In this document: positions 25,487-33,941 of the stretch, piece by piece | Position numbering within the stretch: position 1 is the stretch's first letter | Layout: the number at the start of each line of letters is the position of its first letter | The notes under the pieces: generated by a model | What the model was told of the DNA's origin: nothing | Databases searched by the model: none | The model's input: the letters and a program-made list of their open reading frames with translations, nothing else | Assembly: GCF_937127095.1 (NCBI RefSeq) | Contig: NZ_CAKZLP010000054.1 | Coordinates: 186,001-250,000 of the forward strand | Source: an uncultured Amphritea sp. | GTDB lineage: Bacteria > Pseudomonadota > Gammaproteobacteria > Pseudomonadales > Balneatricaceae | DNA: 64,000 nucleotides | Reading direction: 5' to 3' | Position numbers and translations under genes: made by a program

Positions 25487-26305
25487 TCAGCGCAGCACCC
25501 CTTCCTCTTTCAGCAGATCAAAAATCGCCTGCGCCTGTTCAACAGCAGACTCATTCTTCATCACTTTACCCCCCTCTCCCTGGGATTTGGCGGTAGCGGC
25601 TTTAAAGCGTTCAGCGGCCGTTTTAGCTTTGACAACTTTCAGACGCTTCGGCCGTTTACGGGCCGGAACCTCCTCCCAGGACTCACGCGTCATATCGACT
25701 GAGGCGCTGACGACTTCAATATCCATCAGCGCGCGACTGGCAGGGCCGAAGGCGCTTTGGCGGGCCTCAGGCGCTGCAGAATCGACACTGGCGATGAAAG
25801 GCAATTGCACCATAACCGATCGTCTCTGACCGCGCGGTAGTGCCTGCAACACCTCTGCAACACCCCCTTCAACAGAAACGATATTAGCCACCCGTGGCAC
25901 TATCGGCCAGCCGAGTTTTTCTGCCAGCTGGTAGGGCACCATCCCGGAAGACTCTCCGCTCTCAGCCCGCACACCGGTCAGCACAATATCGGCACCGCAC
26001 TGCAGCAGATGCTGACCTAACGGCAGAATGGCATCGGCGGACGGATCAAGTTGTAACACCCGCACCGATTTTAATCCCATACCCGCATAGCTTCTCAGAC
26101 TCTGTTCTCTGGGATCACCTGCATGCAGTACAGTCAGGCTTTCGCCTGAGCGGTTATCACCGGTCAGTTTAAGGCCCAGCTCTACAGCACGACTATCCTG
26201 ATCAGACCGGCGCACCCGACCAGACTGAGGATGTTTACCCACCGATACCAGCGAAACTATTTTCAGCTTGCTGGCCACGTCTACTTTGAATTGATTAGGC
26301 TGCAT
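25487..26305 (-). CDS. etfB: electron transfer flavoprotein beta subunit
   Basis: The 272-residue ETF beta subunit has an N-terminal alpha/beta domain with the HPQSGRVRRSDQDSRAVELGLKL stretch, GADIVLTGVRAESGESSGMVPYQLAEKLG near 110-135, and a Lys/Arg-rich C-terminus longer than in general ETFs. It probably accepts electrons from dimethylglycine (and perhaps sarcosine) oxidation and passes them to the quinone pool. I chose ATG 26305 because a near-perfect GGAGGTGATC lies 4-5 bp upstream; ATG 26335 would extend 30 bp into etfA. With this start it overlaps etfA by 11 bp. Last gene of the dgc operon. Confidence 0.88.
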   Translation of the reverse strand: MQPNQFKVDVASKLKIVSLVSVGKHPQSGRVRRSDQDSRAVELGLKLTGDNRSGESLTVLHAGDPREQSLRSYAGMGLKSVRVLQLDPSADAILPLGQHLLQCGADIVLTGVRAESGESSGMVPYQLAEKLGWPIVPRVANIVSVEGGVAEVLQALPRGQRRSVMVQLPFIASVDSAAPEARQSAFGPASRALMDIEVVSASVDMTRESWEEVPARKRPKRLKVVKAKTAAERFKAATAKSQGEGGKVMKNESAVEQAQAIFDLLKEEGVLR

Positions 26306-27560
26306 CCCGATCACCTCCGGCAGATTGCTGGGCACGAAAATCCTCTGCCAGCTTTATCAGTTCACCCAGTATTGCTTCACTATCACCAATAACACTGAGC
26401 GCGGCACGCTTAACCATGTCGCAACCCGCATCAGTGTTGATCGCGATAACCTTGTCGCATTGGCCAATACCCTGCATATGCTGAATCGCACCAGAGATGC
26501 CCACTGCCAGATAAATCCGCGCGGTCACCCAGGTGCCGGTAGCACCCACCTGACGGAAGCGCGGCATAAAGCCATCATCGACTGCCACCCGGCTGGCCCC
26601 CTCAGTCGCCCCAAGAACCGAAGCCGCCGAGTGGAACTGATCCCAGTTATGGATACCGTTACCCGCTGAGAGAATAAACTCAGCCTCGGCCAGGGAAATT
26701 GCATTCGGATCAACCGCAACCTGCCCCCGATCCCTCAATTGAGCGACCACAACAGGAGCCGCATCAAGTGTCACCGACTGCGCTTCGTGACGGGTTTCAT
26801 CGATCGGATCAGCGCACTCCTCAGCCAGCATCAACAGCCGAGGCGTGTTTCGGGTTATATCAGTTGTCCCACCGGCACCACGACACACAACAGTCTGATT
26901 GTCTGCCTGCCAGACCTGCACAGCCGGACGCTCGCCAATGCGGGCAGCCAGACGGGAACCCAGATCGGAACCACCATTAACACTGTCCGGGAATAACCAG
27001 AACTGCGGCTTATAAGCAGATTCAACCTGCACCAGTGCCTCCAGTCGCTGCTCCGGGCAGTAACCTTCATAGCTCTCATCATCAAGCAACAGCAAACGAT
27101 CAACACCGGCGGTATCGAAATGCTCCTCTTTACTCTGACCAAAGCAGACCGCCAGAACAGCGCCATTACCGTCAATACCGCTAATCAGTTTATGCGCCTG
27201 ACCAATGATATCTTTATCATGCGCGGTCAGACGTCCACCTACCATATCCGGCACCACAACGATATAAAAGTCTGGATTTTCAACTTTATGCAGTGGCAGC
27301 TGTACATCTTTTGCCGCGCCACTACGACGACCTTTACCGGTTGCGGCGGCGTTACCTTTCAGACGATCAATCCGCTTAATGCCATTAGGTCCGATAAAGC
27401 CAACCTTGTGCGGGTTTTTGCGCAACAGCCCGCTCGGCCCGCGCACCTCGGCGGTCTCGCTGCTGGCGACAGTGCCATGCAGTGGATGCAGACGGTTACG
27501 GGCGATCCACTCAGCCCGGGGATCACGGCGCAACACATCGTTTGAGTTATGATCGGACAT
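26295..27560 (-). CDS. etfA: electron transfer flavoprotein alpha subunit
   Basis: The 421-residue ETF alpha subunit has an unusual roughly 100-residue charged N-terminal extension (RRDPRAEWIARNRLHPLHG and a Lys/Arg-rich part) ahead of the ETF domain. The FAD-binding C-terminal domain shows GATGTWVTARIYLAVGISGAIQH near 335-357 and IAINTDAGCDMVKRA near 372. It starts at a TGATG overlap with dgcB and has a GGGAGGTG ribosome site, so it is made together with DgcB. Its likely partners are EtfB and the membrane iron-sulfur protein DgcB. Confidence 0.9.
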   Translation of the reverse strand: MSDHNSNDVLRRDPRAEWIARNRLHPLHGTVASSETAEVRGPSGLLRKNPHKVGFIGPNGIKRIDRLKGNAAATGKGRRSGAAKDVQLPLHKVENPDFYIVVVPDMVGGRLTAHDKDIIGQAHKLISGIDGNGAVLAVCFGQSKEEHFDTAGVDRLLLLDDESYEGYCPEQRLEALVQVESAYKPQFWLFPDSVNGGSDLGSRLAARIGERPAVQVWQADNQTVVCRGAGGTTDITRNTPRLLMLAEECADPIDETRHEAQSVTLDAAPVVVAQLRDRGQVAVDPNAISLAEAEFILSAGNGIHNWDQFHSAASVLGATEGASRVAVDDGFMPRFRQVGATGTWVTARIYLAVGISGAIQHMQGIGQCDKVIAINTDAGCDMVKRAALSVIGDSEAILGELIKLAEDFRAQQSAGGDRDAA

Positions 27561-29521
27561 CAGTGCACCTCCCGGGCCAATTGACCTACACTTGAATCAG
27601 CTGTCGAATCAACGAGCTGATCAACCAGAATCTCGGCGATATCTTTTACTTGCGGACGCGGTTCAACCACCCCCTCAAGCATCGCAGTACACTGCTGGCA
27701 ACCCACAGCCACCAGCTCAGCACCAGTACTGCTGGCATCCTCCATCCGCATATCGGCGATACGGCGTTCGCCCGGAATATCGGTGATCGGGGCACCACCA
27801 CCACCACCACAGCAACGGGAACGGAAACCGGAACGTTCCATCTCAGCGATCTCGATACCCATCGAGCGCAGCAGTTCTCGGGGCGCTTCATACTCACCGT
27901 TATAACGGCCCAGATAGCAAGGATCATGATAGGTCACTTTCGCGCCAGTAAAAGGACTCAGCTTCAGACTGCCCAGCTGCACCAGCTGATTCAGGAAAGT
28001 AGTGTGATGTAACACTTCAACGCGATTCAGCGCATCGGAGCCAAAATCGTTATATTCATTACGCAGACAGTGATAAGCATGAGGATCGGTAGTGACGATC
28101 TTACTGAACTTATACTGTGACAATACGTCAAGATTACGCTTAGCCAGACTTTGAAAAGTGGCATCATCACCCAGACGACGGGCAACATCACCACTGTCCA
28201 GCTCTTCATCACCCAGCACAGCAAAATCAACATTGGCGGCTTTCAGCAGTTTGACGAAAGCACGCAGGATGCGCTGACTGCGCATATCGAATGCACCATC
28301 AGAAACCCAGAACAACACCTCCGCTTCTTTAACATCACGCATCAGTGGCAAATTCTGATCCGCCGCCCAGTTAGTACGGCTAGCCGGGGCATAGCCATTA
28401 GGGTTATCAGTGGCGATGATATTATCCAGTACTTCTGCCCCCTTGTTCGGTGTCTTACCCTTCTCCATGGTCAAATAGCGGCGCATATCGACAATCGCGT
28501 CCACATGCTCGATCATCATCGGACACTCTTCAACACAAGCACGACAGGTTGTACAGGACCAGAGGGTTTCAGGATCGATCAGGCCATCGGTAATAATATG
28601 ATCCGGACCGCCTTTAGCATTACCAATCGCTTTACCCGGATATGGACTACCGGCGTAGTTGGCATCGGTGCCACCCGCCAGACCCACCACCATATCCTGA
28701 ATCAGTTTCTTTGGATTCAAAGGCTGACCCGCAGCAAAGGCAGGACACATCGCTTCACATTTACCACACTGAACACAGGCATCGAATCCCAGCAGCTGAT
28801 TCCATTTGAAATCAGTCGGTTTCGCCACGCCCAGCACACCACCAATCTCTTGAGCCAGCGACAGATCAACCGGCTTCAGACCGGTCGAACGACCGCCACC
28901 AAAGCGTTCCTGACGGCGATGAAACGCCAGATGCAGCGCGCCAGCAAAGGCGTGCTTCATCGGTCCACCCCAGGTCATACCAAAGAACAGTTCGCCCATA
29001 CCCCAGATAATCAGCGCCGTCAGTACCACGGTCAACAGCACGCCACCACTACCCTCTGGCAGCACGCCAGCAGCAGGCAGTGTCAGCACAAAGAACGCGC
29101 CAGCAAACGCCAGCAGACTCTTGGGCAAGCGCATCCATGGACCTTTAGAGATCCGACTAGGGGGATTAAGACGACGCTTAAATACAAACAGCGCTCCGAC
29201 AAACATCAGCGCCAGCGCTGCCAGCAGCGCCCAGGCCAGAATCTGGCTATCGATACCCAGCAGATGCACCAGGATGACTAATAGCGCAGAGAGGACGAAA
29301 CCACCACCGGTTGCGGCGTGGGTTCGGGACATATATTTGCCACGCTCGACAATATCATGCAGATCATGCAGATAACGTCCGGGCATCGCCATGAGACCCG
29401 CGATCAGATTAATCTGATCCGGTTTACCGGCACGCCACAGATTCACCCGGCGCACAGCACCGATCACCGCCAGCGCCAGGGCTGTCGCAATCAGTAAAGG
29501 ATGTAACCACTCAACACTCAT
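27560..29521 (-). CDS. dgcB: dimethylglycine catabolism iron-sulfur protein DgcB
   Basis: The 653-residue membrane-anchored iron-sulfur oxidoreductase has about four N-terminal hydrophobic segments (about 5-25, 70-110, 135-155 and 160-180), then two 4Fe-4S motifs, CVQCGKCEAMCP near 250 and CTTCRACVEECP near 320, and two CCG-type domains (HDPCYLGRYN and SRCCGGGGGAP near 540-580, then GCQQC near 615). It should carry electrons from DgcA to ETF or quinone. I chose ATG 29521, with GGGGTACC upstream, over TTG 29536. It overlaps etfA by one base. It is separated from dgcA by a 219-bp spacer that contains a MITE-like inverted repeat. Confidence 0.9.
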   Translation of the reverse strand: MSVEWLHPLLIATALALAVIGAVRRVNLWRAGKPDQINLIAGLMAMPGRYLHDLHDIVERGKYMSRTHAATGGGFVLSALLVILVHLLGIDSQILAWALLAALALMFVGALFVFKRRLNPPSRISKGPWMRLPKSLLAFAGAFFVLTLPAAGVLPEGSGGVLLTVVLTALIIWGMGELFFGMTWGGPMKHAFAGALHLAFHRRQERFGGGRSTGLKPVDLSLAQEIGGVLGVAKPTDFKWNQLLGFDACVQCGKCEAMCPAFAAGQPLNPKKLIQDMVVGLAGGTDANYAGSPYPGKAIGNAKGGPDHIITDGLIDPETLWSCTTCRACVEECPMMIEHVDAIVDMRRYLTMEKGKTPNKGAEVLDNIIATDNPNGYAPASRTNWAADQNLPLMRDVKEAEVLFWVSDGAFDMRSQRILRAFVKLLKAANVDFAVLGDEELDSGDVARRLGDDATFQSLAKRNLDVLSQYKFSKIVTTDPHAYHCLRNEYNDFGSDALNRVEVLHHTTFLNQLVQLGSLKLSPFTGAKVTYHDPCYLGRYNGEYEAPRELLRSMGIEIAEMERSGFRSRCCGGGGGAPITDIPGERRIADMRMEDASSTGAELVAVGCQQCTAMLEGVVEPRPQVKDIAEILVDQLVDSTADSSVGQLAREVH

Positions 29522-29645
29522 AGGGTACCCCAACAAAAAACAGCTATCGGGCTGTTACGTCAGCCCTGTTATTCTTACCAGCCCGGTATCACCGTGCTTA
29601 ATAGTTTTCAGGCTTTGCACAGACTAACAGCGTTACCAGCACAGA

Positions 29646-29724
29646 CAGGGGCAGGAAAAAGCCGACGGGAGACCGGAGCATAGCAGTGCTATGCGAAGTC
29701 ACCCGGCAGCGTTTAACACCCCTG
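29646..29724. repeat. 79-bp imperfect inverted repeat (MITE-like) between dgcA and dgcB
   Basis: The outer arms are CAGGGG/CCCCTG, the middle arms GCCG...GAC/GTC...CGGC, and the inner arms GCATAGCA/TGCTATGC around one base. A long hairpin with a perfect 8-bp tip in an intergenic position suggests a mobile palindromic element. It lies within the dgc operon and could affect mRNA stability or expression ratios. No T-run follows it on the minus strand. Confidence 0.65.
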
Positions 29725-29740
29725 GCCAAGCGCAGTCGCC

Positions 29741-31804
29741 TTATAAGTCTTTGCAGAGTCGCAACGCGTCGTACATCGCTGCATGTACGTTACGCTGCGA
29801 TACACAGTCACCCAGACGCCACAGAATCATGCCGTCACCAGATTCACTCAGCACTGGCTGCGGTTTGATATCAAACAGTGCTTCGTTGTCGATCTGGCCA
29901 TTATTACGTGACTCACCTTTCAGAGCGTAATATAGCTCCTCATTAGGGCGGGTGCCGTTTTCAACCACCACCTGATCAACCACACGCTCTTCACGCTGGC
30001 CGGTGTATTCGTTCTCCAGAACCGCCACCAGACTGTCACCTTCACGGTAGACTTTTTCCAGCAGGAAGTCAGAGGTCATGATCACCTCTTTCTCATACAG
30101 CGAGCGGTAATAGGTTGGGAAGGTAGTACCTCCGATACCTACACCCGGCTTAATATCATCGGTAACGATCTCTACCAGTGAACCTTTCGCTGACAGATAA
30201 TCCGCTGCTGAAAGACCAGAGAATTCACAGATAGTGTCATAGATCAGCACGTTTTTGCCCGGCTCAACCTTGCCGCTGAGAATATCCCAGCTGGAGATAA
30301 CCAGACCTTCTTCAGCACCCCATTCAGGGTTCTGATCGATAAACGGACGACCACCGGTAGCGATGACACAGACATCCGGCTTCAGTTCACGAACCAGCGC
30401 TTCATCGGCTGCAGTACCCAGACGGATATCAACACCCAGACGCTCCAGTTCCATCGCCAGCCAACGGGTGATACCGGCAATCTGATCACGTTGCGGTGCT
30501 TTAGAAGCCAGAGTAATCTGCCCACCCAGCTCTTCCTCTTTCTCGATCAGTACCACATTGTGGCCTCGTTCTGCAGCCACACGTGCCGCTTCCAGACCAC
30601 CAGGGCCGCCACCGATAACAACCACCTTGCGAACCTGTCCGGTAGTTTTTTCAATAATGTGCGGCAACCCCATATACTCGCGGGAGGTCGCTGTGTTCTG
30701 GATACAGAGTACATCCAAACCCTGATACTGACGGTCGATACAGTAGTTGGCGCCAACACACTGACGGATCTGATCCACCTGGTCATTTTTGATCTTGGCG
30801 ATAATATGCGGGTCAGCAATGTGTGCCCGGGTCATACCGACAAAATCTACATAACCGGCTTCAATAATACGTTTAGCCTGGTTAGGATCCTTGATGTTCT
30901 GGGCATGGATGACCGGAACAGAAACTACTTCTTTAATACCCGCCGCCAGGTGCAGGAACGGCTCTGGCGGATAACTCATATTCGGAATAACGTTTGCCAG
31001 GGTATTGTGGGTATCACAACCAGAGCCTACCACGCCGAAGAAATCCAGCTCACCGGTGGCATCATAATACGCGGCGATCTGCTTCATATCTTCATGGTTC
31101 AAACCATCAGGATGGAACTCATCACCGGTAATACGCATACCGACAACAAAGTCACGGCCGACTTCAGCACGTACCGCTTTCAGCACTTCCATACCAAAGC
31201 GCATACGATTTTCAAAGGTTCCGCCCCACTTATCAGTGCGCTTGTTCACCCGCGGCGACCAGAACTGATCAACCAGATGCTGGTGTACTGCTGACAGCTC
31301 CACACCGTCCAGACCACCCTCTTTAGCACGTCGTGCGGCCTGAGCGAAATCACCGATAACGCGCCAGATCTCTTCCTCTTCAATCACTTTACAGGTAGCA
31401 CGATGCACCGGTTCACGGATACCGGAGGGAGACATCAGGTTCGGCCAGTTCTCACCATCCCAGCGGGAACGGCGTCCCATATGGGTGATCTGAATCATGA
31501 TCTTACCGCCGTGTTTATGCACCGCATCTGCCAGATTCTGGAAGTGAGGGATAATCCGGTCGGTAGACAGGTTGACTGAACTCCACCAGCTTTGCGGACT
31601 GTCGATGGACACCACACTGGAACCACCACAAATACAGAGGCCACAGCCACCTTTGGCTTTTTCCTCGTAATATTTTACATAGCGATCAGTGGTCATACCG
31701 CCGTCGGTAGCATACACCTCGGCGTGAGCCGTACTGACAATGCGGTTACGAATAGTCAGATTGTTAATCTTAAGTGGCTCAAACAGAACATCAAACTGGG
31801 ACAT
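29741..31804 (-). CDS. dgcA: dimethylglycine dehydrogenase, OYE/trimethylamine dehydrogenase family
   Basis: The 687-residue flavoprotein demethylates dimethylglycine to sarcosine. An N-terminal old-yellow-enzyme barrel (about 1-340: MIQITHMGRRS near 105, HQHLVDQFWSPRVNKRTDKWGG near 180) is followed by a 4Fe-4S motif in CVGANYCIDRQYQGLDVLC near 350-370. A C-terminal FAD/NAD domain has VVVIGGGPGGLEAARVAAE near 395. This matches DgcA of Pseudomonas rather than the unrelated mammalian enzyme. ATG 31804 is preferred over GTG 31810. It belongs to the operon dipeptidase-DUF5943-dgcA-dgcB-etfA-etfB. Formaldehyde is a product, linking it to fdhA. Confidence 0.92.
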   Translation of the reverse strand: MSQFDVLFEPLKINNLTIRNRIVSTAHAEVYATDGGMTTDRYVKYYEEKAKGGCGLCICGGSSVVSIDSPQSWWSSVNLSTDRIIPHFQNLADAVHKHGGKIMIQITHMGRRSRWDGENWPNLMSPSGIREPVHRATCKVIEEEEIWRVIGDFAQAARRAKEGGLDGVELSAVHQHLVDQFWSPRVNKRTDKWGGTFENRMRFGMEVLKAVRAEVGRDFVVGMRITGDEFHPDGLNHEDMKQIAAYYDATGELDFFGVVGSGCDTHNTLANVIPNMSYPPEPFLHLAAGIKEVVSVPVIHAQNIKDPNQAKRIIEAGYVDFVGMTRAHIADPHIIAKIKNDQVDQIRQCVGANYCIDRQYQGLDVLCIQNTATSREYMGLPHIIEKTTGQVRKVVVIGGGPGGLEAARVAAERGHNVVLIEKEEELGGQITLASKAPQRDQIAGITRWLAMELERLGVDIRLGTAADEALVRELKPDVCVIATGGRPFIDQNPEWGAEEGLVISSWDILSGKVEPGKNVLIYDTICEFSGLSAADYLSAKGSLVEIVTDDIKPGVGIGGTTFPTYYRSLYEKEVIMTSDFLLEKVYREGDSLVAVLENEYTGQREERVVDQVVVENGTRPNEELYYALKGESRNNGQIDNEALFDIKPQPVLSESGDGMILWRLGDCVSQRNVHAAMYDALRLCKDL

Positions 31805-31837
31805 AGTCACTACCCCGATACATTTTAAATGGGAGGG

Positions 31838-31866
31838 ATTGTTAAAATCTTTACGTTTTTAACAAT
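31838..31866. promoter_or_regulatory. perfect inverted repeat upstream of dgcA
   Basis: ATTGTTAAAA and TTTTAACAAT are perfect 10-bp arms with a 9-bp centre, 35 bp upstream of the dgcA start. It may be an operator or a weak attenuator. Its AT-rich stem argues against strong termination. Confidence 0.45.
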
Positions 31867-31902
31867 CTTCTCTGCCGATTTTTAAATTTATTATTTAAGT
31901 TT

Positions 31903-32433
31903 TTACAGTGGAGTTACTTCAAAGTAACCCACCTCACAGCCGTCCTCTGCAGCACACTGAGTCTGCTCAGCTTTAGTCCGCACAGGGTATCCAAGGCTTT
32001 CAGCAATCTGATCCAGCGCACCGGCAAACCAGCCAGTAAACATGTAATCTACTTTGCGATTCACCTTGCCATACTGGTAAACAAAGGCAGAGTTTTCCAG
32101 ACGAACTTTAGCGGTACCGGCTTCGATATCCAGCTCTTCAGTAATAAAGAAACCCCAGCCACGCTGAGACAGACGCTTCATATAGTGATCCCAGACATCT
32201 TTACCGGAAATCCCATGCTCAGCCGCTTCTTTTTCACACCAGTAATGTGCTGATTTATAACCTGCTTTGTAGAGAATATCGGCATAACGTTCAGCCCCGA
32301 TCTCCTCTTCAATTCCCATATGATTATTGACAAAGAAGTGACGCGGCACATACAGCATCGGCAACGCATCCGTGGTCCATACTCCGGTTTCATCATCTAC
32401 TACAATTGGCATTTCTGGCGCATGTACACCCAT
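31903..32433 (-). CDS. DUF5943 protein of the dimethylglycine operon
   Basis: The 176-residue cytoplasmic protein has a V4R-like appearance: YADILYKAGYKSAHYWCEKEAAEHG near 50-75 and a C-terminal Cys-containing stretch CAAEDGCEVGYFEV near 160-172. It corresponds to the conserved protein encoded next to dgcA in Pseudomonas (PA5397-type, DUF5943). Its role in betaine metabolism is not established. V4R-type domains often bind small ligands. GAGGTAG gives a clear ribosome site. It lies between the dipeptidase and dgcA on the same strand. Confidence 0.8.
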   Translation of the reverse strand: MGVHAPEMPIVVDDETGVWTTDALPMLYVPRHFFVNNHMGIEEEIGAERYADILYKAGYKSAHYWCEKEAAEHGISGKDVWDHYMKRLSQRGWGFFITEELDIEAGTAKVRLENSAFVYQYGKVNRKVDYMFTGWFAGALDQIAESLGYPVRTKAEQTQCAAEDGCEVGYFEVTPL

Positions 32434-32498
32434 CGTCTCTACCTCAAAATTCTTTATGTTTTGTACTAAAAAATATTATTTACTTTGTAAAGCGTTAC

Positions 32499-32598
32499 GA
32501 GCGCCGATGAGACAAGGCATCAGGACAGTGAGCGAGCGGAGCTTAGTTTACTAAGTGAGCATCGCGAGCTGGGCTGATAACGCCGTATCATCGAGCGC
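32499..32598. repeat. about 100-bp imperfect inverted repeat (MITE-like) between dipeptidase and DUF5943 genes
   Basis: The inner stem is CTTAG-TTTA-CTAAG at 32542-32555. The arms continue outward with imperfect pairing (ATCAGG/CCAGC-type blocks, GCGAG repeats, GCGCC-GATGA against TCATCGAGCGC). The inner sequence AGCTTAGTTTACTAAGTGAGC-like core belongs to a type of palindrome I associate with intergenic repeats of Oceanospirillales. It differs in sequence from the 29646 element. Confidence 0.6.
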
Positions 32599-32605
32599 AG
32601 TAGCT

Positions 32606-33583
32606 TTAAGCGCCCCAGACATCCTTCAACAATGTCACCCAGTTATCACCCATAATCTTGCGCACCTGGGTTTCAGAAAAACCACCCTTCAACAACGCTT
32701 CAGTCAGATTGGGGAACTCACCTACGGTACGAATACCCTTCGGATTCACGATCTCACCGAAACGGGTCAGACGACGGGCATAGCCTTTATCGTGGGTCAA
32801 GTATTCAAAGAAATCGTGACCGTGGCCCTGGGTGAAGTCAGTGCCGATACCGATAGCATCTTCACCGACGATGTTATAAACGTATTGTATCGCTTCTACA
32901 TAATCTTCAATGGTCGCATTAACGCCGGCACGCAGGAACGGTGTAAACATGGTAACGCCAACAAAACCGCCCTTGTCAGCAATATATTTCAACTCTTCAT
33001 CACTACGGTTACGAGGATGCTCTTTCAGACCAGATGGCAGACAGTGGGAGTAACAGACTCGCTGCTTAGATTCATCGATCACCTCTTTCGCGGTGTTCGG
33101 GCCAACGTGGGACAGATCACACAGCAGACCATGCTTGTTCATCTCAGCAACGATCTCACGACCGAAACCGGACAGACCACCATCCCGCTCATAGCAACCG
33201 GTACCCACCAGGTTCTGAGTGTTGTAACACATCTGTACGATGCCCACGCCCAGATCCTTGAAGATCTTCACATAGCCGATCTGATCTTCAAACGGGTTGG
33301 CATTCTGAAAGCCCATCATCACGCCGGTCTTGCCTTCACGCTTGGCGCGCTTGATATCTTCAGTGGTGCGCACCTTGATCAACAGATCACTGCTCGCTTC
33401 GATCAGCTCGTTCATCTCGACGATGTTACGCACAGTGCCTTCAAAGTTTTCCCAGAATGCAACGGTGCAGTTAGCGGCAGTCAGACCACCTTTCGCCATA
33501 TCCTCAAACAGAGCGCGCTCCCATTTGGCGCAGATAAGACCATCAATAACGATGGCATCATTGTGCAGATCAGCTGCATTCAT
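32606..33583 (-). CDS. M19-type dipeptidase of the dimethylglycine operon
   Basis: The 325-residue protein belongs to the membrane/renal dipeptidase family (PA5396-type): the metal-site opening DLHNDAIVIDG near 5-15, GFQNANPFED near 95, CDLSHVG near 155, YSHCLPSGLKEHPRN near 178-192 and GIGTDFTQGHG near 243. No signal peptide or GPI-like tail is present, so despite the name it should be cytoplasmic. Its substrate in betaine catabolism is unknown. It has an AGAAGGA ribosome site and starts the dgc operon. Weak GTCGT-type motifs lie about 137 and 155 bp upstream. Confidence 0.85.
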   Translation of the reverse strand: MNAADLHNDAIVIDGLICAKWERALFEDMAKGGLTAANCTVAFWENFEGTVRNIVEMNELIEASSDLLIKVRTTEDIKRAKREGKTGVMMGFQNANPFEDQIGYVKIFKDLGVGIVQMCYNTQNLVGTGCYERDGGLSGFGREIVAEMNKHGLLCDLSHVGPNTAKEVIDESKQRVCYSHCLPSGLKEHPRNRSDEELKYIADKGGFVGVTMFTPFLRAGVNATIEDYVEAIQYVYNIVGEDAIGIGTDFTQGHGHDFFEYLTHDKGYARRLTRFGEIVNPKGIRTVGEFPNLTEALLKGGFSETQVRKIMGDNWVTLLKDVWGA

Positions 33584-33941
33584 TGTTGTTATCCTTCTGA
33601 ATCAGAGTTAGCAGCACCCGTTTAACACTCAGGCCTGCAAGAAAAAAAGCCTACATCAGACCTTTTCATCATTAAAGCCAGTGTAGTTATTCAGAAAAAT
33701 GAAACGGGGCTGGAAACGACTTACACACTACTAAAAGCGACGACAGGAATAAGATTTAGACGGAAACCCGTAAATAGGCTTTAAAGCGGGTCAGATGTTC
33801 AAAAAGGGGCATGATTTTGATAGTAGATAGACCGGCATTAGAACTGAAAAGCTGCAGGTATATTTTCTTTCAGCCGCTGCTGCGCCTTCTCAATCAACCC
33901 TGTGCAGCATCTCTATTCGCTGAAGCCAGGCGTCTCAGCCT
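33584..33941. promoter_or_regulatory. dgc operon promoter region
   Basis: About 360 bp without a gene. On the minus strand AGTCGT (near 33715) and CTGTCGTCG (near 33735) are degenerate versions of the motif shared by gbcA, gbcB and glyA, with their CGAC cores 21 bp apart. The solute-binding protein gene ends at the right edge, and no clear terminator follows it. Confidence 0.45.

Noticed and set aside
28151..29281. 376-codon open frame on the plus strand opposite dgcB
   Set aside because: It lies wholly antisense to a gene with clear 4Fe-4S and CCG motifs; its product is rich in His, Thr and Gln as expected of a shadow frame.
32555..33625. 356-codon open frame opposite the M19 dipeptidase gene
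   Set aside because: Antisense shadow of a well-supported gene; no ribosome site and no recognisable domain.
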